Shown: positions 50,887 through 59,562 of the stretch, one piece after another | How the letters are laid out: the number at the start of each line of letters is the position of its first letter | Numbering within the stretch: position 1 is the stretch's first letter | Assembly: GCA_963713545.1 (NCBI GenBank) | Contig: CAVQME010000010.1 | Coordinates: 62,001-126,000 of the forward strand | Length of the DNA stretch: 64,000 nucleotides | DNA from: CAVPLM01 sp963713545 | GTDB lineage: Bacteria > Actinomycetota > Thermoleophilia > RBG-16-64-13 | Direction of reading: 5' to 3' | Notes under the pieces: model-generated | The model's input: only the letters and a program-made list of their open reading frames with translations | Database searches by the model: none | Told to the model about the DNA's origin: nothing | Position numbers and translations under genes: made by a program

Positions 50887-52083
50887 CTACCCGTCTTCGA
50901 TACGTATTGTGCTGACTTCGAGCGATGTGTTCGGCGTCACTACGTAAGGGGTCTTTTCGTCCTTCAGCGCCGTGAAGGATGCGGCCTCTTCCCACCAGTC
51001 GTAGATGGTGAGACCCTTGAGATCGGTGATCGTCAGATCGACGTGGTGAAGCCCGTCGCTGAACACGTTGGGCACAGACCAGGCGACACGGACCCGCTCT
51101 CCCCTCCGCAAGCCACCTATGAGTTGCTTCTTGAGAACCGAGTTTGTACCGAGGACTGAGGCTCCACTGGAGTTCTTGATCATGAACCCATAGGCCACCT
51201 CCTCGACATCTTCTTCAGCCTTGACTTCAAGGTCGATGGTGAGGCCGCCGTCTTCGTAGAGCATTTCGGGAACGGCGACTCCCGTATAGCGGACAGTGCC
51301 GCTGCCCCTTCGTTTTGTCGACATCTTCCGCGCCACTGCAGGCTGTGGGTTGAAAAGCTCCGTGTAACGCGCGGCGACGTACTCAGCGCTGCCTTGCGCG
51401 GCAATGCGGCAATCCTCGAGGAGAATGGCCCGGTCGCAAAACTGGCGCACCGCGCCCATGTCGTGCGTGACGAAGACTATCGTCGAGTCACTCCTCTTGA
51501 GGGTCCGGAAGTGCTCGTAGCACTTGCGCTGGAACGCGGCGTCGCCCACGGCCAGCACCTCGTCGATGAGGAGGATGTCGGCCTCAGCGCGAGTGGCTAC
51601 AGAGAAGGCGATGCGCACCTGCATACCTGAGGAGTAGTTTTTGAGCTTTTGGTCCATGTATCCCTCGAGTTCGGCGAAGGCGACGATGTCGTCATACATC
51701 GCGTTCACTTCACTCTTCGAGAAGCCCAGCAAGGCGCCGTTCAGGTAAACATTCTCGCGCCCCGTGAGCTCAGGGTTGAATCCCACACCCAGTTCGATAA
51801 ACGGCACCACCCTCCCCACAACGGCCACATCCCCGCGCGTCGGCATGTAGATGCCCGCCAGGATCTTCAGGAGGGTGCTCTTGCCCGACCCGTTACGGCC
51901 CACCACTCCAAGGAACTCGCCCGGCTCCACGTCGAAGCTGATGTCGCGCAAGGCGTGCTGGACCTCCACGGTCTTCGTATCGCGGAAGGTGTTGAGCACC
52001 CGGCTCTTCACCGTCGTCTGGCGCAGATGCGGCAGAAGGAAGTCCTTTGAGACGTTTCGCACCTGGATGACAGGCTCAGCCAC
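50887..52083 (-). CDS. wzt: Wzt-type polysaccharide ABC exporter ATPase
   Basis: 398 residues. ATPase part: GVVGRNGSGKSTLLKILAGI (Walker A), FIELGVGFNPELTGRENVYL (typical of Wzt/TagH), NYSSGMQVRIAFSVA signature, ADILLIDEVLAVGD (Walker B) and VTHDMGAVRQF. The C-terminal 140 residues form a beta-sandwich (from about 255) of the kind that recognises the finished, often capped glycan in Wzt. The GTG start follows the wzm stop directly, with GAGGAGG inside wzm. It converges with the polymerase gene across 50 bases. Confidence 0.9.
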   Translation of the reverse strand: MAEPVIQVRNVSKDFLLPHLRQTTVKSRVLNTFRDTKTVEVQHALRDISFDVEPGEFLGVVGRNGSGKSTLLKILAGIYMPTRGDVAVVGRVVPFIELGVGFNPELTGRENVYLNGALLGFSKSEVNAMYDDIVAFAELEGYMDQKLKNYSSGMQVRIAFSVATRAEADILLIDEVLAVGDAAFQRKCYEHFRTLKRSDSTIVFVTHDMGAVRQFCDRAILLEDCRIAAQGSAEYVAARYTELFNPQPAVARKMSTKRRGSGTVRYTGVAVPEMLYEDGGLTIDLEVKAEEDVEEVAYGFMIKNSSGASVLGTNSVLKKQLIGGLRRGERVRVAWSVPNVFSDGLHHVDLTITDLKGLTIYDWWEEAASFTALKDEKTPYVVTPNTSLEVSTIRIEDG

Positions 52084-52899
52084 TCAGGCCTCCTCGGCAA
52101 AGGATTGCGACCGACGGCGGAAGTAGATCACCGATGTGACGGCCAGCACAAGCGTGATGCCTACCGGGATGGCGCGAACCCAAGGCGTCTCGAAGAGCTG
52201 GGAGATGGTCTGCGTCTCGTCGGTGATAAGGACGTAGCGCGCATCCTGGATGATCTGGGCCATCGGATTGAGGATCAGGAAGCGGGCATACTTCTCCGGG
52301 ACAAGCGTCAGCGGGTAGAGAATGGGGACAGCGTAGAAGGCCGCCTGCATGATCACGTCCCAGATGTAGTTGACGTCGCGAAACCGAACATAGAGGGCGC
52401 TGAGAAAGAACGCCAGAGAGACGGAGAGGGCGATCAGCTCCAGAAAGAGGAGCGGGAGCCAGAGAACCTCAACCCGCACCGGCACACGTAGCAGGATCAG
52501 AAAAAGAACTATGACCACCATGTTGAGGGCGAAGCTGATGAGAACGGACGCGCCCACCGAGAGGACGACAACGTACCGCGGGAATCTGATCTTGCGCAGC
52601 AGGTCTGCTCGCGCCACCAGCGAGGCAAGGCCCTGAGTCGTCGACTCGTTGAAGAATCCCCATATCACGATGCCAAACAGCAAGTAGACCGGGAAGTACG
52701 GGACTCCTTCCCCGATCTTAAGGAATCTCGCGAACACCACGTAGAGGATCGAGAAGATGGCAAGCGGTCTCAACAGAGTCCACAGGTAACCCAGCAAAGA
52801 GGCCTGATACCGTAGCTTGAAATCGGTGACCACCATCGCCCGCAAGAGGATGAGCGGATAGCGATAGCGGAGGCGGATGAACTTGAAGAGGTCTTTCAC
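52084..52899 (-). CDS. wzm: Wzm-type polysaccharide ABC exporter permease
   Basis: 271 residues from a GTG at 52899 (frame open further up without homology). ABC-2 permease with six membrane segments: KDLFKFIRLRYRYPLILLRA amphipathic start, FKLRYQASLLGYLWTLLRPL, YLLFGIVIWGFFNESTTQGL, RFRDVNYIWDVIMQAAFYAV and NPMAQIIQDARYV. It forms the channel for lipid-linked glycan with Wzt. It is divergent from the large fusion gene across a 205-base region (52900-53104) that should carry promoters for both. Confidence 0.88.
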   Translation of the reverse strand: MKDLFKFIRLRYRYPLILLRAMVVTDFKLRYQASLLGYLWTLLRPLAIFSILYVVFARFLKIGEGVPYFPVYLLFGIVIWGFFNESTTQGLASLVARADLLRKIRFPRYVVVLSVGASVLISFALNMVVIVLFLILLRVPVRVEVLWLPLLFLELIALSVSLAFFLSALYVRFRDVNYIWDVIMQAAFYAVPILYPLTLVPEKYARFLILNPMAQIIQDARYVLITDETQTISQLFETPWVRAIPVGITLVLAVTSVIYFRRRSQSFAEEA

Positions 52900-53104
52900 G
52901 CCCTGATTGTACTCTGCCCGCCGTGAGCGTATGGGCCGTCGAATCGGGCCCAATCGAGCACGATGTGGGTCTCTGCGGCGACGGTGGGATATGCTGAGCG
53001 CATGAATTTGCTCCGCAACCCGCAGTCCTCTAAAATTCCCCACGGGCCGGGTAGACGTACCAAGAGCGAGCGGACGGCCGCGGCCAGGAGCCGAGCGGGG
53101 GTCA

Positions 53105-56100
53105 ATGAGTAGCCTGTTTCGAAGCGAATACGATCTTGACCGCCTGGATAAGATCACTACCCGGACGTTCGGCTTCGAACTGTATGCGGCCCCGAGATTC
53201 CACGACCTGTTCGCGGCTGAAACATTCGAGCCGTTGAGCTCCTTGTTGGTCCGTCAATCCGCGAAAGGCATAGAGACCTTTATTGACGTCGGGGCTCACT
53301 ACGGGTTCTTCGACGTCCTCGTCGGTCTCTCCAACCCGCGTTGCAAGATCTTGGCTATCGAACCCGTTCCGGCAAACGTGGAGATCTTGAGAAGGAACCT
53401 GCGCCTAAACGCCGTGGATGCCGATGTGCATCAGGCGGCGGTATCCGATGTCAGCGGGCAGGCCGATTTCCAGGTTTCAGAGGCGTCGGACAACTCCGGT
53501 TTCGTGGCAAACCCGGCTGCCGCTGTGGTGGGGAACATCAAGACAGACGTAGTGCGTCTGGATGAATTCGTCGAAGATATCCGAAGCGGGCCAGTACTGA
53601 TAAAGATCGATGCCGAGGGCAACGAGCTCAAAGTGCTGGGGGGCATGCAGCAGATCGTCGATGAGCGCGAAGACGTGCGCTTGGTCATCGAGTTCAACCC
53701 GCGTTGCCTCGAGGCCAATGGGACTACCCCGGAAACCCTCTTGGCTCGACTTGACCAGCTGGGCTTTGACGTGCATTTCGTGCTCGATTCTGAACGGCAA
53801 TACGCGAAACACAGCCCGGACAAGAGCTGGCAAGACTACATGGGAGAGAAGACCCATAGGAACCTGTTCTGTCTCAAGAAGAATCGCTCGCTGAATCTAT
53901 GCGTGTTCGGTCACGCTTCGACGCTGTACGGTGCCGAGCGCAGCCTGTTGGAGCTGGTCGACAGCATGATCCAGCGCTACGGGACTATCTTCACCGTGTT
54001 TCTCCCCGGTGAAGGGCCACTGCGTCAGAAGCTCGAGGAATTGGGCGCTGCCACCGTGCTGGTGGACTATCACTGGTGGTGCTCGGGAGGTACTGGGACC
54101 GAACCGGCGATAGGCGAAGATCTCATGGTGATGAGCTATGACAGGGTCGATACTGCCTTGCCGGCGCTGCTGAGGCTCTCGCCGGATGCGGTCGTGACGA
54201 CTACGCTCGTGATTCCCTGGGGTGCGGTGGCGGCTATGAGACTCGATCGCCCGCACATCTGGTGGGTCAAGGAGTTCGGAGACCCCGGCCACGTTGGGGA
54301 GTTCCGGTATGGCCGCGACAAGACCTTGGAGATCGTCAAAGAATCCTCCACTCACATCGTCGTCAATTCCGAGGCAGTTCGGAACGCCCTGTTTGGTGAT
54401 GTCGGCGACGACAAGTGCTCTGTCGCCATCAACAAGCTGACGTTGAACCCTCCGGTCGACGATGGCAGAACGTACTTCCGGCACCGCGATTCAATCAAGC
54501 TGGCGATATGCGGCAATGTGGCCAGATTAAAGGGGCAAGAGGATGCGGTCCGCGCCACGGTGAAGCTGGCTCTGGCCGGGCGAGATGTGGAGCTCTGTGT
54601 GGTTGGGACTATGCCGGAGACATCGGCCTACGTTCGCGGACTGCGGGATCTCGTGAAGGCGAAGCAGTTGGAGGATCGGATTCATTTCGTCGAGTTCCTT
54701 GAGAACGTCCGGCCGTTGATCGAGCAGGCGCACATCAGCCTCACCTGCTCGCAGAACGAGGCATTCGGGCGCGCCACGGCGGAGGCCATGCTACTGGGCA
54801 AGCCAGTGATCGGAACGGCCTCCGGCGGTACGGTGGAATTGATCGAGGACGGTGTCGACGGATTCTTGTACCCGCCTGGTGACGTGGATCGACTGGCAGA
54901 ACGGATATCCTTCTTCCTCGAGCAGCCGGAGGCGATCCATGAATTCGGCGAGCGTGCGAGAAAGGCAATGCTTACCAAGCTGGCGACCAATCCTGTCGAT
55001 TCTTGCTTGTTCGGACTCTGCCAGGGGCACAAGGGGGAACGCAACCCGCAATCGCATCAGCTGAGAGGACTGCTGCTGGAATGGCAAGGGGCCCTGCAGA
55101 CCAGGTTCAGAGAATGGCTGCGCCAAGCAGACCAGGCTCTGCAGACCCTGGCGGGCCAGAACGCCGAGAAAGACGAGGCTCTGCAGACCCTCGCGGGCCA
55201 GAACGCCGAGAAAGATCAGGCAGTATCGCGAGCGCAGGAGGAGGCTGCGAAACTGCGTGCCAAGCTGGACGAGGCGAGGGTGTACATAGCACAAGTGCGT
55301 ACGGAGTCGGACGAGCGCGCCGTGCAGCTTGCAGCCGTTTATGCCTCGACCTCGTGGCGTGTCAGCGCGCCGGTGCGCCTGGCCGGCCGTCAGATCGCCC
55401 ATCTGCGTCGATATGGGGCAAAGGGCGGAGTGCGCCGGCAGGCGGGGAAGGTCGCCAGGCTGGTCGCGCCGGAGTTGATGCGGCGCCGCGCGCTCCGCCT
55501 GGCAGTCCCACAGCCCGCGGCTCGGCGGTCGGAGAGTCCGAGCGATCCCGTGTTGCTGGCCGCCGAAGCGAGCCGACTGGAGTACCGTCCGCTGATCTCC
55601 GTCCTCGTACCGGTCTACGAAACTGATCCTCGGTATCTGCGGCTGGCCGTCGACTCGGTGCTGGCCCAGGCCTATCCGGAATGGGAGCTCATCCTGTGCG
55701 ATGACGGCTCAAAACGCGCCGACACAGGGGCGGTTCTCAAGGAGATCGCGCTGCTCGACCCTCGCATCCAGGTGCACTATTTGGGACTCAACAGCGGGAT
55801 CGCCACAGCTACGAATACAGCCCTGGCCAAGGCGCGAGGCGAGTTCGTGGCCATGCTCGACCACGATGATGAACTCCTGCCGGCGGCACTTCTGGAAGTC
55901 GCAAGAACTCTGAACGCCGACCGGTCCCTCGATGTCATCTACACCGACCAGGACTACGTGGAAGCCGACGGCAGTTTTGCGCAGGCGTTCTACAAGCCGG
56001 ATTGGTCGCTCGAGATGTTTTGCGGCGTCATGTACGTCGGGCACCTCCTCGTGGTCCGGCGTGCTCTCGCGGACGCTGTGGGCGGTTTTGACCCGGCCTT

Positions 56101-57139
56101 CGACAACGTGCAGGACTTCGAGTTCATGTTGCGTTTGGGCGAGAAGACCGAACGCATCGCCCACATTCCCAAGATCTTGTACCACTGGCGCAAGATCCCC
56201 GGAAGCGTGGCCTTCGGCGGCAACGAGAAGAGCGACATCGAATCGCTCCAGGCATCCGCCGTCAACGCCCACCTGGAGCGTTGCGGCGTCAAGGGAGTAG
56301 CACGGCCTAATCCCGACCAAGCGCACCGGCTGCTGATCACGCCCCTGCCGCGGAGCCAACACCCGCTCATCAGCGTGCTGGTCCGCGCCTCAAAGACGGA
56401 GAGCCATGTGGAAACGTGCTGCAAACAGGTACTCACCACTGGCAGCTATCCGAACAAGGAAGTCATCGTCACCGGCGTGGTGGAAGGTGACCTGACCGAG
56501 CGCCTGGAGGCTATGGGCGTCGTGCTCGCGGGGCCTGCGGAGGACGGAGCCGCCGCAGTCCTCGCGGGACTAGACAAGGCCGGCGGCGAGATCGTCGTCT
56601 CGATGGCGGGAGATCTGGAGATACAGACCTCTGATTGGCTGGAGCATCTGCTGTTCGGATGCGAACTCCCGGGTGTCGCGTGCGTCACGCCGCTGGTCCT
56701 TTCCTCAAACGGCGCAGTCTCGAGTGCCGGGTTGATCCTCGGAGGAGAGGGGATCGTCGGTCCGGCGATGGCGGGCTGGCAACCCGGCAGCGACGGTTAT
56801 GCCGGCTCGCTTTCGTGCGTGCGCGAAGTGAGTGCGGTGCCGGGGGACTGCTGGGCGGTGGCACGTAGAACGTTGGACGATCTCGGGGGTCTCAGCCCGT
56901 ACTTTGCGGGCGACCACCACCAAACGGTGGACCTCTCACTCCGTGCGCTCTCGGCGGGTCTGCGCAACCTGTGCACCCCGCGCGTCGTGGTGCGCCACCG
57001 GAGGGCGGCCGCATCCGAGTCACAGTCCGAGCCCCTCGACGAGCTTCTGCTTGCGGACGCCTGGGAGCCGCTGATCAAGAAGGGTGATCCCTTCCACAAC
57101 TGCAATTTCGAACAAGTCTCCCCCGGGTATCAAATATGA
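53105..57139 (+). CDS. Giant FkbM methyltransferase-GT4-GT2-GT2 fusion protein
   Basis: 1344 residues. Domains in order: FkbM-type SAM methyltransferase (about 55-255; FIDVGAHYGFFDVL, AIEPVPANVEILRRNL, LIKIDAEGNELKVLGG); GT4 glycosyltransferase (about 262-630; TLYGAERSLLELV, ICGNVARLKGQEDAV, NEAFGRATAEAML with E-x7-E); a charged coiled-coil hinge with a 14-residue tandem repeat (about 655-745); a basic linker with STSWRVSAPVRLAGRQ; GT2 (about 828-1050; VLVPVYETDPRYL, LCDDGSKRAD, AMLDHDDELLP); and a second, weaker GT2-like domain (about 1075-1325) without a clear DxD. It looks like a soluble multi-step glycan-tailoring enzyme. The stop overlaps the next ATG. Confidence 0.85.
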   Translation: MSSLFRSEYDLDRLDKITTRTFGFELYAAPRFHDLFAAETFEPLSSLLVRQSAKGIETFIDVGAHYGFFDVLVGLSNPRCKILAIEPVPANVEILRRNLRLNAVDADVHQAAVSDVSGQADFQVSEASDNSGFVANPAAAVVGNIKTDVVRLDEFVEDIRSGPVLIKIDAEGNELKVLGGMQQIVDEREDVRLVIEFNPRCLEANGTTPETLLARLDQLGFDVHFVLDSERQYAKHSPDKSWQDYMGEKTHRNLFCLKKNRSLNLCVFGHASTLYGAERSLLELVDSMIQRYGTIFTVFLPGEGPLRQKLEELGAATVLVDYHWWCSGGTGTEPAIGEDLMVMSYDRVDTALPALLRLSPDAVVTTTLVIPWGAVAAMRLDRPHIWWVKEFGDPGHVGEFRYGRDKTLEIVKESSTHIVVNSEAVRNALFGDVGDDKCSVAINKLTLNPPVDDGRTYFRHRDSIKLAICGNVARLKGQEDAVRATVKLALAGRDVELCVVGTMPETSAYVRGLRDLVKAKQLEDRIHFVEFLENVRPLIEQAHISLTCSQNEAFGRATAEAMLLGKPVIGTASGGTVELIEDGVDGFLYPPGDVDRLAERISFFLEQPEAIHEFGERARKAMLTKLATNPVDSCLFGLCQGHKGERNPQSHQLRGLLLEWQGALQTRFREWLRQADQALQTLAGQNAEKDEALQTLAGQNAEKDQAVSRAQEEAAKLRAKLDEARVYIAQVRTESDERAVQLAAVYASTSWRVSAPVRLAGRQIAHLRRYGAKGGVRRQAGKVARLVAPELMRRRALRLAVPQPAARRSESPSDPVLLAAEASRLEYRPLISVLVPVYETDPRYLRLAVDSVLAQAYPEWELILCDDGSKRADTGAVLKEIALLDPRIQVHYLGLNSGIATATNTALAKARGEFVAMLDHDDELLPAALLEVARTLNADRSLDVIYTDQDYVEADGSFAQAFYKPDWSLEMFCGVMYVGHLLVVRRALADAVGGFDPAFDNVQDFEFMLRLGEKTERIAHIPKILYHWRKIPGSVAFGGNEKSDIESLQASAVNAHLERCGVKGVARPNPDQAHRLLITPLPRSQHPLISVLVRASKTESHVETCCKQVLTTGSYPNKEVIVTGVVEGDLTERLEAMGVVLAGPAEDGAAAVLAGLDKAGGEIVVSMAGDLEIQTSDWLEHLLFGCELPGVACVTPLVLSSNGAVSSAGLILGGEGIVGPAMAGWQPGSDGYAGSLSCVREVSAVPGDCWAVARRTLDDLGGLSPYFAGDHHQTVDLSLRALSAGLRNLCTPRVVVRHRRAAASESQSEPLDELLLADAWEPLIKKGDPFHNCNFEQVSPGYQI
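55136..55219 (+). repeat. Two tandem 42-base repeats inside the fusion gene
   Basis: Units 55136-55177 and 55178-55219 are almost identical and encode ALQTLAGQNAEKDE and ALQTLAGQNAEKDQ in the coiled-coil hinge between the GT4 and GT2 parts. Such in-frame repeats can change hinge length by slippage. Confidence 0.85.
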
Positions 57140-59562
57140 ATGTCGTCTTCGTCAGCCATTGTGACTTCCAGGGTAACAGCGCCATGCATGTCTTCAGCAT
57201 CGCCAACGAGTTGCAGGCGCTGAGCGTGGAGTCGGTGGTCTTCGTGCCGGATAACCCCAGGACTGTGCGCGAGCATGGCGAGCCACGCTTCAGAGTGCTG
57301 CACTACGACCTCGCTCAACGGGAGCCCCTCGTCTTCCCGGACGGGCGCGGCCCTGATCTCATCCACGCGTGGACTCCACGCGAGCAGGTCCGGCTGGTCA
57401 CGGAGACACTCGTGCGCAAGTATGCCGTCCCGTACCTCGTGCATCTCGAAGATAACGAGGAGATCATCGTGCAGGACGAGTTGGAGGGGCCATCCTTTGG
57501 CGAGTTGGGGAGCCTTCCGCTGCCAATCCTCGACCGGCTGGTGCCGCAGCACCGCTCTCACCCCTTCTACTACCCGCGATTCCTCGCCAACGCCGCAGGC
57601 ATGACCGTGCTCATGGACAGTCTCCTCGAGTTCAAGCCGGCCCACGTGCCCGGCGTCGTCTTCTGGGCGGGTTTCGACGAGGCCTTCGCCGCGGCGCAAC
57701 CCGACCCCTCCGTGCGTCGGCGGCTGGGGCTAGACGACTCTGATTTGATCCTCGTCTACAACGGCAACGTCCACAGCTCCAATGTCGCTGAGGTACGCAG
57801 CCTGGTGCTCGCCGTCGCCACGCTCCGGCGTCGCGGCCATCGCCTTGCGCTCGTGAAGACCGGCTGGAACCACGTGGAGATCCCCTATTTCGCAGAAGGC
57901 AAGAAGCAAGGCTTCATCATCGACCTCGGGTTCTGTTCGCGGAGCGACATCCCCACGCTGATCGCCACGGCAGACGTCCTCGTACAGCCTGGACATGCCG
58001 GCCGATTCAACGACTATCGGTTCCCTTCGAAGCTACCCGAGTTCCTCGTGTCCGGAAAGCCGGTCCTCCTGCCAAGGACCAATATCGGCCGGTTCTTGCA
58101 CGACGACGTCGACTGCATTCTGCTCGATAAAGGTCATGGTCTTGAGATCGCCGCGAAACTAGAGCCGCTGCTCGATGACCCGCAACGCCGAGAGCGCATC
58201 GGCGCGGCAGGGCGTGAGTTCGCCTTGCGGGAGCTCAAGTGGTCCAAGGGGGCGGCTACCATGAGAAGGCTCTACGACGAGGTGCTGGGGGATGGCGCCG
58301 AGGCCGCGGCCGGCTCCGCGCGCGCGACGGTGTCGGTGACGACCGGGGGGGCAGCGGATGCTGTGCCCCCAGGCGACCAACGCGACTGGTGGGCCAAACT
58401 CATCGCATTCTACCTTCCGCAGTTCCACCCTATCCCAGAGAACGATGAATGGTGGGGTGAAGGTTTCACGGAGTGGACGAACGTCCGGCGCGCAAGGCCC
58501 AACTTCCCCGGACATTACCAGCCACAGGTCCCGACCGACCTGGGGTACTACGACCTACGCGATCCCACTGTCATGGACCGGCAGGCCGACCTCGCCAAGG
58601 CCCACGGCATCCACGGGTTCTGCTTCTACTACTACTGGTTCAACGGTCATCGCCTGCTCGAGCGCCCTCTTGATCAGTTCTTGGGACGAGGCATGCCGGA
58701 CTTCCCCTTCTGCATCTGTTGGGCCAATGAGAACTGGACGCGCAGGTGGGACGGTTCGGAGGACGAGGTCCTGATGAGACAGGACTATTCCCTGGGGGCC
58801 GCGGAGCAGTTCATCCTTGATGTGATCCCGATACTCAAGGATCGGCGCTACATGAAGATCGGCGACGCGCCCATCCTCCTCGTCTATCGCGTCAACCTGC
58901 TTCCAGACCCCTCGTCAACAGCAGCCTTGTGGCGCACGGTGTGCGAGCAACAAGGAATCCCCATTGTCCATCTGGCTGCCGTCCAGAGCTTCGGCATCAC
59001 CGACCCGCGTCCATATGGCTTCGATGCCGCCGTAGACTTCCCCCCGCATTTCCGGCATGAATTGATCGATCCGAGCAGCTTCGAAGGCATTGCACCGGAC
59101 TTCGAGGGCTATCTGGAGGATTACCTCAAGTGCGCGCGCAACCAGATGAGCCAGCCCTCTCCCCCCTACATCCGCTATCGTGGCGTCATGCCGGCCTGGG
59201 ACAACACGCCGCGCCGCATGAACCGGGCCCATGTATGCCTCTACTCGTCGCCCGCCGCTTATCAGGAATGGCTCGAAAGCATGGTCGAACAGACGATGGC
59301 GAGATCTTCGGTACAGGAGCCGCTCGTGTTTCTGAACTCCTGGAACGAGTGGGCGGAGGGCGCCTATCTGGAGCCCGACGACCTTCACGGTCACCAACGG
59401 CTCGAGGCGACCAAGCGCGGCCTGTGCCGCGGCATGGCAGCCCACTTCCAGCACGGCGGCTTTGGAGTGACGGAGGAGATGGTGGAGCAGGCCCTGGAGA
59501 ATCAGGGCGCGTTCTCACCTCCGCAACGCGGAGTGCATACCACAACGAAGGATGAGGCATGA
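57136..59562 (+). CDS. GT4-WbsX fusion protein
   Basis: 808 residues. The N-terminal half (1-395) is a GT-B/GT4-like glycosyltransferase: VSHCDFQGNSAMHVFSIANE, ILVYNGNVHSSNVAEVRSLV, DVLVQPGHAGRFNDYRFPSK, LPEFLVSGKPVLLPRTN. The C-terminal half (about 415-790) is WbsX, a GH99-like TIM barrel: LIAFYLPQFHPIPENDEWWG, FTEWTNVRRARPNFPGHYQP, GFCFYYYWFNGHRLLERPLD, CWANENWTRRWDG and FLNSWNEWAEGAYLEPD. WbsX domains are common in O-antigen loci but biochemically little defined. Coupled by ATGA overlaps to both neighbours. Confidence 0.86.
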   Translation: MNVVFVSHCDFQGNSAMHVFSIANELQALSVESVVFVPDNPRTVREHGEPRFRVLHYDLAQREPLVFPDGRGPDLIHAWTPREQVRLVTETLVRKYAVPYLVHLEDNEEIIVQDELEGPSFGELGSLPLPILDRLVPQHRSHPFYYPRFLANAAGMTVLMDSLLEFKPAHVPGVVFWAGFDEAFAAAQPDPSVRRRLGLDDSDLILVYNGNVHSSNVAEVRSLVLAVATLRRRGHRLALVKTGWNHVEIPYFAEGKKQGFIIDLGFCSRSDIPTLIATADVLVQPGHAGRFNDYRFPSKLPEFLVSGKPVLLPRTNIGRFLHDDVDCILLDKGHGLEIAAKLEPLLDDPQRRERIGAAGREFALRELKWSKGAATMRRLYDEVLGDGAEAAAGSARATVSVTTGGAADAVPPGDQRDWWAKLIAFYLPQFHPIPENDEWWGEGFTEWTNVRRARPNFPGHYQPQVPTDLGYYDLRDPTVMDRQADLAKAHGIHGFCFYYYWFNGHRLLERPLDQFLGRGMPDFPFCICWANENWTRRWDGSEDEVLMRQDYSLGAAEQFILDVIPILKDRRYMKIGDAPILLVYRVNLLPDPSSTAALWRTVCEQQGIPIVHLAAVQSFGITDPRPYGFDAAVDFPPHFRHELIDPSSFEGIAPDFEGYLEDYLKCARNQMSQPSPPYIRYRGVMPAWDNTPRRMNRAHVCLYSSPAAYQEWLESMVEQTMARSSVQEPLVFLNSWNEWAEGAYLEPDDLHGHQRLEATKRGLCRGMAAHFQHGGFGVTEEMVEQALENQGAFSPPQRGVHTTTKDEA

